Below, in pieces: positions 17,709 to 28,449 of a stretch of DNA of 42,679 nt. The notes beneath the pieces were generated by a model. It saw only the letters and a list, made by a program, of their open reading frames with translations. It made no database searches and was not told the origin of the DNA. The number at the start of each line of letters is the position of its first letter. Positions within the stretch are counted from its first letter, which is position 1. Where the stretch lies: positions 1 through 42,679 of the forward strand of contig JANYAK010000017.1 in assembly GCA_025361335.1 (NCBI GenBank). Reading direction: 5' to 3'. Source of the DNA: Coriobacteriia bacterium. Its GTDB lineage: Bacteria; Actinomycetota; Coriobacteriia; Anaerosomatales; PALSA-660. The position numbers and the translations under genes are program-made.

Positions 17709-19711
17709 GCGATTCCAGCCCCAGCCCCGAGACTGAGAAGAAGGTCCCCGCGGAACCGCGCCCGGGACCGGGTGGCGGCCGCGGACCCGGCGGCGGCCCG
17801 TTCGGCGGCCATGGCCTGACCACCCCCGTGGTCAAAGCGAAGGACTTCCGCGGATCGTTCAGGCGCCTCGCCGCGACGCTGAGGCCCGAGATGGGCCGCA
17901 TCGTGCTCGTGATCCTGATGGCCGCGATCAGCGTGTCGTTCTCGATCGCGGGCCCGAAGATCCTGGGCAACGCGACCAACCAGCTGTTCCAGGGAGTGAT
18001 CGGCAAGCAGCTCCCCCCGGGAGTCCCGAAGTCCACCATCATCTCGGGGCTTCGCGCCAAGGGCCAGGACAACTTCGCCGATATGCTCGCGAACATGGAC
18101 GTGACGCCGGGCAAGGGCGTGGACTTCGCGGCGGTCGGCCGCATCCTTCTTCTGCTGGTGTTCGTCTACCTGCTCGCCGCGTTCTTCGCATGGGCGCAGG
18201 GCTACCTCATGGCGGGAGTCTCACAGCGCACCGTCTACAAGATGCGAAGCAACGTCGATGAGAAGATCGCGCGCCTTCCGCTCTCGTACTTCGACGGTCA
18301 CGCCCGCGGCGACATCCTCAGCCGTGTGACGAACGACATCGACAACATCGCCAACTCCCTTCAGCAGAGCCTGACCCAGCTCATCACCGCCGTGCTCACC
18401 ATCGTGGGCGTGCTCGGGATGATGTTCTTCATATCGCCTCTGCTGGCCGGCATCTCGCTGCTCGTGCTGCCGCTCGCGATGGGGATCACCATGGTCATCG
18501 CGAAGAGGTCGCAGAAGCAGTTCGCGCTGCAATGGGAGCGGACCGGCGACCTGAACGGTCACGTGGAGGAGATGCACAGCGGCCACAGCATCGTGAAGAT
18601 GTTCGGACGGCAGAAGGAGGCCATCGAGGTATTCGAGGAGCGCAACGAGAAGCTCTACGATTCGAGCTTCAGGGCGCAGTTCATCTCGGGCATCATCATG
18701 CCGTCCATGAACTTCCTGGGGAACCTGAACTACGTGGCCATCGCGGTCATCGGCGGGATCCGGGTCGCCTCCGGGACGCTGTCACTGGGCGACGTGCAGG
18801 CATTCATCCAGTACTCGCGCCAGTTCACGCAGCCGATCGCGCAGACCGCGAGCATCGCCAACGTGTTCCAATCGGCGGTCGCCTCCTCCGAGCGCGTGTT
18901 CGAACTGCTCGATGAGCGCGAAGAGGAGCCGGACACGACGACCCCGATGCACATCGCGGAGCCGAGGGGCGCCATCACGCTGGACCACGTGTCGTTCCGC
19001 TACGAGCCGGAGACGCCGCTCATCGACGACCTGAACCTCGAGGTCAAGCCGGGCCAGATGGTCGCGATCGTCGGGCCGACCGGCGCGGGCAAGACCACCT
19101 TGGTGAACCTGCTCATGCGCTTCTACGAGATCGACCACGGCCGCATCCTGCTGGACGGCATCGACATCCGCGACCTCACGCGCGACGAGCTGCGCACGAC
19201 CTTCGGCATGGTGCTGCAGGACGCCTGGCTCTTCGCCGGCACGATCCGCGACAACATCGCATACGGCTACCACGACGCCACCGACGAGCACATCGTCGCG
19301 GCGGCCGACGCGGCCTACGTCGACCACTTCGTGCGCACGCTGACCGACGGCTACGACACCAAGCTCGACGACGAGGCCAGCAACGTCTCGGCTGGCGAGA
19401 AGCAGCTGCTCACGATCGCGAGGGCGTTCCTCGCCGACCCCCAGATCCTCATCCTCGACGAGGCGACCAGCTCGGTCGACACCCGGACCGAGGTGCTCAT
19501 CCAGAAGGCGATGAAGAAGCTCATGGCGAACCGCACGTCGTTCGTCATCGCGCACCGTCTCTCCACGATCCGCGACGCTGACACCATCCTCGTGATGGAC
19601 CACGGACGCATCGTCGAGCAGGGCACGCACGAGGAGCTGCTCGACGCGAAGGGCTTCTACTTCGACCTGTACAACAGCCAATTCGTCGAGGCATACGAAG
19701 AGGCCGTCTAG
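17705..19711 (+). CDS. ABC exporter half, catalytic-site subunit
   Basis: A 668-residue partner of the preceding protein. It has a Gly/Pro-rich cytoplasmic N-terminal tail (GPGGGRGPGGGPFGGHG), then the membrane domain with a long insertion after the first helix, and the ATPase: Walker A GPTGAGKTT (457-465), signature VSAGEKQ (561-567), Walker B ILILDEATSS with catalytic Glu586. The VSAGEKQ form is typical of the TM288/BmrD-type partner. The pair therefore has one full and one weakened ATP site. The start ATG overlaps the previous stop (ATGA). The substrate is not predictable; drug or lipid efflux under MarR control is the usual role. Confidence 0.93.
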   Translation: MSDSSPSPETEKKVPAEPRPGPGGGRGPGGGPFGGHGLTTPVVKAKDFRGSFRRLAATLRPEMGRIVLVILMAAISVSFSIAGPKILGNATNQLFQGVIGKQLPPGVPKSTIISGLRAKGQDNFADMLANMDVTPGKGVDFAAVGRILLLLVFVYLLAAFFAWAQGYLMAGVSQRTVYKMRSNVDEKIARLPLSYFDGHARGDILSRVTNDIDNIANSLQQSLTQLITAVLTIVGVLGMMFFISPLLAGISLLVLPLAMGITMVIAKRSQKQFALQWERTGDLNGHVEEMHSGHSIVKMFGRQKEAIEVFEERNEKLYDSSFRAQFISGIIMPSMNFLGNLNYVAIAVIGGIRVASGTLSLGDVQAFIQYSRQFTQPIAQTASIANVFQSAVASSERVFELLDEREEEPDTTTPMHIAEPRGAITLDHVSFRYEPETPLIDDLNLEVKPGQMVAIVGPTGAGKTTLVNLLMRFYEIDHGRILLDGIDIRDLTRDELRTTFGMVLQDAWLFAGTIRDNIAYGYHDATDEHIVAAADAAYVDHFVRTLTDGYDTKLDDEASNVSAGEKQLLTIARAFLADPQILILDEATSSVDTRTEVLIQKAMKKLMANRTSFVIAHRLSTIRDADTILVMDHGRIVEQGTHEELLDAKGFYFDLYNSQFVEAYEEAV

Positions 19712-19713
19712 CC

Positions 19714-19756
19714 GAACCGAAGGGGCGCGGCGTCGTGCGCCGCGCCCCTTCGGTTC
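19714..19756 (+). terminator. Strong hairpin terminator after the ABC operon
   Basis: A perfect 19-bp stem (19714-19732 with 19738-19756) around the loop TCGTG begins 3 bases after the ABC stop codon. No T-run follows. It lies between convergent genes and, being symmetric, may act in both directions. Confidence 0.8.
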
Positions 19757-19790
19757 AACCCGATCCACACGCTTCGAGGACCGCGGGTCC

Positions 19791-20036
19791 CTACTCGAGC
19801 TGAGAGTGCGAACCGTCGCAGTACGGCGGGGTCTTTGTCAGGCCGCAGTTGCAGATGGACACGGTGCCCGCAGTCTCGATCTCGAACTCCAGCGGGGTGA
19901 TGCCCGTCCCCTCGTGCGACCCGTCGCAGAACGGGACGGTCTTGGTCAGGCCGCAGCGGCACCATGAGTAGGTGCCGGGCTGCATCTCCGCAACGAGCGG
20001 GTGGACCATCGACTTGTCATTGACGAACCTGGCCAT
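19791..20036 (-). CDS. Double CDGSH iron-sulfur protein
   Basis: An 81-residue protein made almost wholly of two CDGSH-type 2Fe-2S sites: C26, C28, C37, H41 (CRCGLTKTVPFCDGSH) and C62, C64, C73, H77 (CNCGLTKTPPYCDGSH). The Cys3-His clusters are redox-active and can be labile. A tandem arrangement on one short chain resembles the MiNT (CISD3)-type, so the protein is probably a monomeric cytoplasmic electron or cluster carrier. No membrane segment. The ATG at 20036 follows AGGAGACGAC; the longer upstream frame is discarded. Partner unknown; the zinc dehydrogenase gene is divergent. Confidence 0.9.
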   Translation of the reverse strand: MARFVNDKSMVHPLVAEMQPGTYSWCRCGLTKTVPFCDGSHEGTGITPLEFEIETAGTVSICNCGLTKTPPYCDGSHSQLE

Positions 20037-20155
20037 GTCGTCTCCTTCTCCCCGGGTGCCGCGCTGTATGGCGCGGAGCCTCCTTGGCGTGAGTGGCGTT
20101 CCTGTTCGTTCCCACAAACGGGCGCCGCGCACCACGGTGGGACACGGCCGCGGCA

Positions 20156-20161
20156 TATACT
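20156..20161 (+). promoter_or_regulatory. Probable -10 box of the dehydrogenase gene
   Basis: TATACT lies 29 bases before the ATG at 20191. The -35 region (CACGGT at 17 bp) is poor. It lies in the interval between the divergent CDGSH and dehydrogenase genes. Confidence 0.4.
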
Positions 20162-20190
20162 CGGTGTGACACGGGGGACGGTGAGGTTGC

Positions 20191-21138
20191 ATGAAGGGGC
20201 TGTGGCTCGAAGACCGATCGCTCTCGCTTCGCGACGTCGACCTTCCGCGACGTCAGGGCGAGGCGCTGCTGCGCATCCGGCTCTCAGGCGTGTGCGGCAC
20301 GGACCTCGAGCTCGTGCGCGGCTACTACCCGTACACCGGCGTGCTCGGGCACGAGTTCGTCGCGGAAGTGGTCGAGGCGGACGATCCCGTCTGGGCGGGG
20401 CGCCGCGTCGTCGGCGACATCAACGCCGCGTGCGGCGAGTGTGAGGCCTGCCTCGCGGGCCGCCGGAGCCACTGCGAGAACCGGACCGTGCTGGGGATCT
20501 CGGACCGCGAAGGCGTGCACACCGAGTACGCATCGCTCCCGTTCGCGAACCTGCATCTCGTGCCCGATTCGGTGTCTGACGAGGCGGCGGTGTTCACCGA
20601 ACCGATCGCCGCGGCAGTGGAGATCCTGACGCAGGTGCATGTCCGGCCGACCGATCGCGTCTTGCTCATAGGAGCGGGGCGGCTCGGTCAGCTCGTCGCG
20701 CAGGTCCTCGCGCTCACGGGCGCGCACCTGCATGTGGTGGCGAAACACCCGAACCAGGTGGCGGCCCTCGAGATGCGGGGCATCACATGCGTGCCGGAGC
20801 CGAACGTCGAACCGCATGGCTGGGATGTGGTGGTGGAGGCCACCGGCTCGCCATCGGGCCTCGATCTGGCGCGGGCCGCTCTGAGGCCGCGCGGCACGCT
20901 CGTGCTCAAGTCCACCTACCACGGAGAGGTCACGCTCGACCTGTCCTCGTTCGTCGTGGATGAGATCACGGTCGTCGGCTCGCGATGCGGTCCGTTCGAG
21001 CCCGCGCTGCGGCTGCTCGCGAGCGGGCAGGTGGACCCCATGGGCCTGATCGCGGCGCGATTCCCGCTGCGCGACGCGGTCGCAGCCATGGAGGCGGCCG
21101 CGCAGCCGGGGGTGATGAAGGTCCTCATCGAACCCTGA
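20191..21138 (+). CDS. Zinc-dependent medium-chain alcohol dehydrogenase family protein
   Basis: A 315-residue MDR enzyme, somewhat shorter than the usual 340-350. Catalytic zinc ligands are likely C35 (GVCGTDLE), H54-E55 (GHE) and E137; the structural zinc is held by C81, C84, C87 and C95 (CGECEACLAGRRSHC). The NAD(P)-binding Rossmann turn is GAGRLG (161-166). It should oxidise an alcohol or polyol, or reduce the matching carbonyl, but the substrate is not evident. The ATG at 20191 has GGTGAGG upstream. It stands alone between divergent and convergent neighbours. Confidence 0.88.
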   Translation: MKGLWLEDRSLSLRDVDLPRRQGEALLRIRLSGVCGTDLELVRGYYPYTGVLGHEFVAEVVEADDPVWAGRRVVGDINAACGECEACLAGRRSHCENRTVLGISDREGVHTEYASLPFANLHLVPDSVSDEAAVFTEPIAAAVEILTQVHVRPTDRVLLIGAGRLGQLVAQVLALTGAHLHVVAKHPNQVAALEMRGITCVPEPNVEPHGWDVVVEATGSPSGLDLARAALRPRGTLVLKSTYHGEVTLDLSSFVVDEITVVGSRCGPFEPALRLLASGQVDPMGLIAARFPLRDAVAAMEAAAQPGVMKVLIEP

Positions 21139-21183
21139 AGCGCAACGGCGCGAGGCGCGCCGAGGACCTCGTACCGTTCGAGA

Positions 21184-22314
21184 CTAGGGCTGACCCATGA
21201 TGGTGATCTTGACCACTGACTCGGCCTCGACGCGCTCGCCCGATATCGGGGACTGGTCGTAGACGGTCCCAGACTCGGCCAACCCGTTCCCGGGACCGTA
21301 GACCACTTCCCACTTGAGGTCGAGTGACTCGAGGGTGGTCTTGGCGTCGGCGACGGGCAAGCCCCTCACCCACGGCACGGTGACCGGGGGCGGCACGTCG
21401 ACGTACGGAGTGCCGTCGGCTTCAGGGGCCGTGTACAGGGTGACGGTATCACCGGGGGCCAGGTCGGTGCCGCCTATGGGGGTCTGCTTGTAGACGACGC
21501 CCGGGGCCGCCACTCCGTTGCCGGGACCGGCTACGACCCTCACGTTGATCTTGAGGGCCTTGAGGGTCCTCTTGGCTTGGGTCACGCCGAGCCCCTTGAC
21601 GAAGGGCGCCTTCGGCTTGCCGCCCGCGACCGGCGGCTTCCCGGTCCAGACGCTCAGCCTCACGGTCGTGCCGGGGACGGCGCGATCGTCGCCCTCGGGA
21701 TCCTGGTCCGCGACGGTGTTCGCATCGCCGCCGGTGCCGGCCAAGTCCACCCTGGCCACCAGGAAGCTACGGTTCTTGAGGACCGTCGTCGCCTGGTCGA
21801 ACGTCATATCGGCGACGTCAGGCACTTGGATCGGGGCGGGCCCGGTGCTGAGCGCGACGTCGACCGCCGAGCCGGGAAGGGCTTCGTCCCGGGCACCCGG
21901 CGTCTGCAGCGCCACCCTGCCCACGGCGACATCGGAGAACGTCTTGGTCACGGCCCCCAGCTTCAGCCCGGCCCGAGCCAGAGCGGCCTCGGCCCCCTCG
22001 CGGGTCTTCTCTATCAGCGAAGGCACCTTGACCGGGGGCGGTCCGGCGATCGTGACGGACACGAGCGTCCCGCCTTTGGCGCCCGACCGGGCGGCCGGCT
22101 TCTGGTCGACGATCTGGCCGTCCGCACCCACGACGGTCCTGTCGTAGGCGATCTTGCCGAGTTTGAGGCCGACTTCCTTGAGGTCCGCTCGGGCCTGCAC
22201 CTTGGTCCTGCCGCGCAGGTCAGGCACCGTGGAGTTGCATCCGGCAAGCCCCAAAGCGCTCACGGCGAGGGCCAGTGCCACGACTACCACGAGCACGGTG
22301 CGGCGCGTTTCCAT
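21184..22314 (-). CDS. PASTA-repeat lipoprotein (five repeats)
   Basis: A 376-residue exported lipoprotein: basic start, hydrophobic core, lipobox LAGC (Cys26), then about five PASTA domains (near 29-91, 96-160, 165-228, 236-300 and 318-374). Repeats four and five share the loop GPGNG with the last repeat of the shorter paralogue (GPGDG). There is no kinase or transpeptidase domain. It probably binds peptidoglycan or muropeptides at the outer membrane face; the partner is unknown. A longer array than its paralogue at 9039-9752 suggests growth by repeat duplication. The ATG at 22314 follows GGGAGGATGTC. Confidence 0.85.
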   Translation of the reverse strand: METRRTVLVVVVALALAVSALGLAGCNSTVPDLRGRTKVQARADLKEVGLKLGKIAYDRTVVGADGQIVDQKPAARSGAKGGTLVSVTIAGPPPVKVPSLIEKTREGAEAALARAGLKLGAVTKTFSDVAVGRVALQTPGARDEALPGSAVDVALSTGPAPIQVPDVADMTFDQATTVLKNRSFLVARVDLAGTGGDANTVADQDPEGDDRAVPGTTVRLSVWTGKPPVAGGKPKAPFVKGLGVTQAKRTLKALKINVRVVAGPGNGVAAPGVVYKQTPIGGTDLAPGDTVTLYTAPEADGTPYVDVPPPVTVPWVRGLPVADAKTTLESLDLKWEVVYGPGNGLAESGTVYDQSPISGERVEAESVVKITIMGQP

Positions 22315-22344
22315 GACATCCTCCCGATAGCGTCCCGAGCCAAC

Positions 22345-22350
22345 AGTATA
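22345..22350 (-). promoter_or_regulatory. Probable -10 box of the five-repeat PASTA gene
   Basis: TATACT on the minus strand lies 30 bases before the start codon. No clear -35 is seen at 17 bp; TTCCCC lies at 19 bp. Confidence 0.4.
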
Positions 22351-22407
22351 GGGGCCAGAGGGCGCGACGGGGAATCCGCGGGCTCTTCGCGGGGGTTGAA
22401 AGCACGG

Positions 22408-24828
<2,421 letters not shown>

Positions 24829-25036
24829 CGTCTCTCCAGAGTCCGGCTCGGCCGGGATCGGCGTTCCCCCGCGCCGCGAACCGGCGGTCAGGGTATGACC
24901 TTAGCAAGTGTCGTGCATCCACGCCCAAACTGCCATGTATGGACGGGATGAACGGCGCCGTGACGGCGAGCCTTGACACTCGCCTCCCGCAGGCGATACA
25001 TGTTCCTTGATCCCCGATGTCGGAAGAAGGCGCAAC

Positions 25037-25279
25037 GTGGCTGACGAATACGAGATCGCGTCGGAGCTGGACCTCAAGGGGCTGCAGTGCCCCATGCCCA
25101 TGGTGCGCGTGAGCCAGGAGATGGCCCGCGTGCCGGTCGGCTCGGTCGTGAAGGCCGTCGCGACGGACCCCGCGTGCAAGGCCGACATCACCGCGTGGGC
25201 CCGCCTGACCGGGAACCAGGTCCTCAGCGTGGACGAGGTCGACGGCGCGATAACGCTGTTGGTGAAGCGTCTCGGCTGA
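25037..25279 (+). CDS. TusA/SirA-family sulfur-carrier protein
   Basis: An 80-residue protein of the TusA fold. The motif LKGLQCPMPMVRV puts the active cysteine (C18) in the family CPxP signature, where it carries a persulfide handed on to tRNA thiolation, molybdenum cofactor or sulfur-oxidation systems. The remainder, VVKAVATDPACKADITAWAR, is the usual second half. The GTG at 25037 is preceded by GGAAGAAGG. The 208-base interval to the protease start holds no further gene; a small GGTCA/TGACC hairpin lies in the protease leader. No desulfurase or TusBCD genes are adjacent. In selenium-using organisms related proteins (YedF) are linked to selenium metabolism, which is worth noting given the UGA gene at 33011-34417. 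Confidence 0.88.
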   Translation: MADEYEIASELDLKGLQCPMPMVRVSQEMARVPVGSVVKAVATDPACKADITAWARLTGNQVLSVDEVDGAITLLVKRLG

Positions 25280-25310
25280 GCCTCGCCCGGCCGCCTTTGC
25301 CCCTCCGGCG

Positions 25311-26117
25311 TCACCCCAGGGCGACGTCCAGCACCGTCATGAGCGTGAAGCCGATGATCGCCGCGAGGACCGCCGCGTCGGCGTGACCGCTGCGCTGGCA
25401 CTCCGGCACGAGCTCCTCGATGACGATGAAGACCATCGCTCCGGCGGCGAACGCAAGGCCATAAGGCAGGAGTACCGTCGACAGCCCGATCATGAGCGCT
25501 CCCGCCAGCGCGGCGATCGGCTCGACCGAGCCGGTCATCGCGCCGAGGCCGACCGCCCGGCGGCGCGACACACCTTCCCGGCGCAGCAGCGCGCTGACCG
25601 CCAACCCCTCCGGCAGGTTCTGCACCCCGAGGCCGAGGGCCAGGGCGAGCGTCGCGCCGATCGTCGTTCCGGGCGCTCGGGAGGCAACGGCACCCGCGGC
25701 GACGCCGAGCGCGATCCCTTCGGGGATGTGGTGCAGGGTGATGGCCAGCACCAGAAGCGTCGATCGCCGCCACCTTGTCCGCAGGCCCTCGGGCTCGAGC
25801 GCGAGGCCGGGCACGACGAGGTGAGCGTGGGGCAGGATCTTGTCCATCGCCCACAGCCCGATCCCGCCTGCGGCGAATCCGAGCGCCGGGGGGAGCCACG
25901 GCAGTTCGGTCGTGGCCGTCGCGATCTCCACGGACGGCGCGAGCAGCGACCAGAACGATGCTGCTAGCATGACCCCCGCCGAGAATCCCAACAGGACATC
26001 CATCGTCCTTTGCGACGGGTCACGGCGCAGAAGGATCCCGGCCGCGCCCACGGCCGTCATGCCGAACGTGAACAACCCGGCGGCGAAGGCGAGTAAGACT
26101 GGGTGAACGGTTTCCAT
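25311..26117 (-). CDS. ZIP-family metal transporter
   Basis: A 268-residue membrane protein with about eight hydrophobic helices, the ZIP topology. Metal-site motifs are HHIPEG (129-134) in helix IV and QNLPEG (166-171) in helix V, plus a polar EP pair (199-200). A short cytosolic loop with HAHL (98-100) follows helix III. These fit the GufA/ZupT-like group that brings zinc, and sometimes iron or manganese, into the cytoplasm. It converges on the TusA gene. No metal regulator is nearby. Confidence 0.9.
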   Translation of the reverse strand: METVHPVLLAFAAGLFTFGMTAVGAAGILLRRDPSQRTMDVLLGFSAGVMLAASFWSLLAPSVEIATATTELPWLPPALGFAAGGIGLWAMDKILPHAHLVVPGLALEPEGLRTRWRRSTLLVLAITLHHIPEGIALGVAAGAVASRAPGTTIGATLALALGLGVQNLPEGLAVSALLRREGVSRRRAVGLGAMTGSVEPIAALAGALMIGLSTVLLPYGLAFAAGAMVFIVIEELVPECQRSGHADAAVLAAIIGFTLMTVLDVALG

Positions 26118-26193
26118 GAGATATGTCTAACACACTCCCGGTCCGCGCGCCCGCCTCGTCCACAAAGCATCCCTTGGCGCCTCCGAAGACGCC

Positions 26194-26225
26194 GACGCCC
26201 GCCCCCTTGCCTGGGGACGGGCGTC
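26194..26225 (-). terminator. Hairpin terminator after the CxxCH/DUF5648 gene
   Basis: GACGCCCG (26194-26201) pairs with CGGGCGTC (26218-26225), and an inner CCCC pairs with GGGG around TTGCCT, with one mismatch. It lies 28 bases past the stop codon of the leftward gene. No clear T-run. Confidence 0.65.
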
Positions 26226-26252
26226 GACGCGGATATGCTGGCGCCGGAAGGG

Positions 26253-27602
26253 CTACTGCGCCAGGTAGAAGGCGACTCCTTCGAAGTGGTAGGTCGATCC
26301 GTAGTTCGCGATGACGCTGTCCCTCTCGTCCGCGTTCGCGGTGAAGAAGTGCACGCCCGTGCGCCTGTTGAAGAAGCGGTAGACGGGGCTGCCCGCCGGG
26401 CTCGCCGACACCGAGTAGGCGACGCCCTCGAAGCGGTAGGTGGAGGGGTACAGGGCGATGACGCTGTCCTTCTCATCCGCGTTCGCGGTGTAGAAGTGCG
26501 ACCCGGTCCGCACGTTGTAGAAGCGATAGAGCGGCGTGTCGTTGCCGGGGTTGGCGACGTTGACCCAGTACGCGATCCCTTCGAAGCGGAGCATCGAGGC
26601 GAGCATCGCCCTTACGCTGTCCTTCTCGGCTTCGTTGGACGTGTAGAAGTGGGCGCCCGTGTGCATGTTGTAGAAACGCCAGACGGGCCGCATGTCGGTG
26701 GTCGGCGGGGCGGTGATCGTCACTGTCGCGAACACGTGCGTCCCGACGTTGCCGGCCACGTCGACCGACCAGAACTCGAAAGTGTGTGCCCCAAGGCCGG
26801 ACACGACCACAGCGACACCCTCGGCTTGCACGGCGTTGTCGAGGATGTAGTAGGTGTGGGCCACGCCGGAACCGCCGACGTTATCGACCGCGATGAGGTG
26901 GACGGTCGAGGTGCCCGCATACGACATCCTCGCATCGGACATGGTCGTCGGAGCGGTGACGTCGGGGACCGGCGGGATGGCCGTGATCGAGAAGTTCGCG
27001 ACGACGTGCGTCCCGATGTTGCCGGCCACATCGACCGACCAGAACTCGAGACTGTGGGTCGCGACTCCGGTCACGGCCACCGTCATGCCCTGGGCCTGCG
27101 GTGCGCCGTCCAGGATGTAGTAGGTGCGCGCGACGCCCGAGCCGCCGACATTGTCGATGGCCGTCAGGTGGATGGTGGCCGAGCCCACGTAGGTCGTCAG
27201 GGCGTCGGACGTGGTGGCCGGCGCGGTGCCGTCGACGGGCGGGGCCGCCGGGCTGACTGTGGTGCTGCCGATGCCGTTACCGGTCGTAGGCCCCGCCACG
27301 GCGAAGACGGTGTAGGTGCTCCCCGTCGGCACGGCGAACTGGCCCGTCGCTGCAAGGACGGTGGCCACCTTCGTCGCGCCGGAGAACACCGCGACGGCGC
27401 TGGCCGTGGGAGCGCTGAAGTTGTAGGTGGCGCTGGCGCCGCTCACGGAGGCGAGCGTCGCGGTCACGGGGACGTTGACCCCGCTATGGCAGTTCGAGCA
27501 GGCTGTCGTCCTTGTCGGGAAGGCTTCCGCCGTCGCAACGAAGGAGAACAGCATCGCGGATGCCGCCATGACGACAGCCATGGCCAGAATGGTTCTCTTC
27601 AA
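26253..27602 (-). CDS. Secreted CxxCH protein with Ig-like OmpL47-type repeats and DUF5648-type tail
   Basis: A 449-residue exported protein. The start is taken as TTG 27602, since GGAGG lies 8 nt before it; an in-frame GTG at 27611 would be almost on the ribosome site. After a signal peptide (about 1-27) comes CSNCH (C35, C38, H39), a single c-haem motif near the mature N-terminus. A beta-rich segment follows, then two 90-residue Ig-like repeats with DNVGGSGVA-TYYILD and FWSVDVAGN (about 128-208, 218-298), as in OmpL47-type domains. Three DUF5648-type repeats (about 307-347, 358-398, 407-447) end the protein. No known enzyme domain. It may be an envelope redox or adhesion protein; the CxxCH could also be a simple metal site. 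It shares its tail with the protease at 22408-24828. Confidence 0.8.
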   Translation of the reverse strand: MKRTILAMAVVMAASAMLFSFVATAEAFPTRTTACSNCHSGVNVPVTATLASVSGASATYNFSAPTASAVAVFSGATKVATVLAATGQFAVPTGSTYTVFAVAGPTTGNGIGSTTVSPAAPPVDGTAPATTSDALTTYVGSATIHLTAIDNVGGSGVARTYYILDGAPQAQGMTVAVTGVATHSLEFWSVDVAGNIGTHVVANFSITAIPPVPDVTAPTTMSDARMSYAGTSTVHLIAVDNVGGSGVAHTYYILDNAVQAEGVAVVVSGLGAHTFEFWSVDVAGNVGTHVFATVTITAPPTTDMRPVWRFYNMHTGAHFYTSNEAEKDSVRAMLASMLRFEGIAYWVNVANPGNDTPLYRFYNVRTGSHFYTANADEKDSVIALYPSTYRFEGVAYSVSASPAGSPVYRFFNRRTGVHFFTANADERDSVIANYGSTYHFEGVAFYLAQ

Positions 27603-27727
27603 TACCCACACCTCCAGAGCTTCGATCGATCAGCCCGTTATGGACCGCCCCCCGGAGTGCAGGAACTGTGCCGCCCTTCCGAAGATGAAGACACCCTCAC
27701 GAAAGAGATGAGGCCGGACGGTGGGAT

Positions 27728-28270
27728 TCAGGAGATGCGGCCCAGCCAGGTGTGCAGCGCCTCAAGGTATCGGTCGAGGACCTCGAGCGTGGCCGGGTCG
27801 ACCACTTGGCCGCCGCGGACCTTGTCGCGCGCCGACGTCATCAACACTTCGACGTCGGTGAACACGGGTGAACGGAAGAAGTGCCACAGCTGGCGCCAGG
27901 CCAGTTGTGCCCGGACGGTGCCCATATACCCCGTGCTCGCCCCCATGAGAGCCATGCCCCGGCCCCGAAGCGTGGGATCGCCGAACGGCCTCGACAGCCA
28001 GTCGATCGCGTTCTTGAGGACCCCGGGCACGCCGAAGTTGTACTCCGGCGTCACCAGCAGGAGGCAGTCCGCGGACTGGATCAGCTCCTTCGCGGCGGTC
28101 ACCTCCGCCGGCGGGTCCGCCTCAAGATCCTGGCTGAACAGGGTGAAGTCGCGGATGGGCACCTGGACGATCTCAGGGCCGTGTGCCCCCGCGCGGTCGA
28201 TGACGGTGTCGAGCAGCGCCTGATTGTAGCTACCTTCGCGGAGAGACCCGCACAGTGCCGCCACGCGCAT
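27728..28270 (-). CDS. NADPH-dependent FMN reductase family protein
   Basis: A 180-residue flavodoxin-fold oxidoreductase. The phosphate-binding loop GSLREGSYNQAL lies near the N-terminus, and TPEYNFGVPGVLKNAIDWLSRP is the family signature around the flavin ring. Relatives include azoreductases, chromate reductases and quinone reductases, so it may reduce FMN, quinones or xenobiotics with NAD(P)H. The ATG at 28270 follows GGAAGGGG; the upstream part of the longer frame is dismissed. It is divergent from the prenyltransferase gene. Confidence 0.9.
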   Translation of the reverse strand: MRVAALCGSLREGSYNQALLDTVIDRAGAHGPEIVQVPIRDFTLFSQDLEADPPAEVTAAKELIQSADCLLLVTPEYNFGVPGVLKNAIDWLSRPFGDPTLRGRGMALMGASTGYMGTVRAQLAWRQLWHFFRSPVFTDVEVLMTSARDKVRGGQVVDPATLEVLDRYLEALHTWLGRIS

Positions 28271-28449
28271 GACGTCCCCTTCCCACGGGCGATACATGGT
28301 GGATATTCCCCCTGCCTCGGCGGCATTCCACGCGGGCTGCGGGGCCACCGCCCTCGCGGAGTCGGTCAGGTGGCCTCGCGGGGCTGGACAGCGAGGCGGG
28401 ATTCGGGTTTCCTCTGCGGAGTCGAACAACCGATCCGGGGGGCGCCGAC

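Noticed and set aside
24829-25036. Possible riboswitch in the protease leader
   Set aside because: A GGTCA/TGACC hairpin and a GC-rich stem exist, but no conserved core of c-di-GMP, c-di-AMP, cobalamin or other known riboswitches could be matched.
27603-27727. c-di-GMP-I riboswitch before the CxxCH protein
   Set aside because: A TGCACTCCGG stretch resembles part of one, but the conserved CACGCACAGGGCAAA and GCAAAGCC parts are missing.
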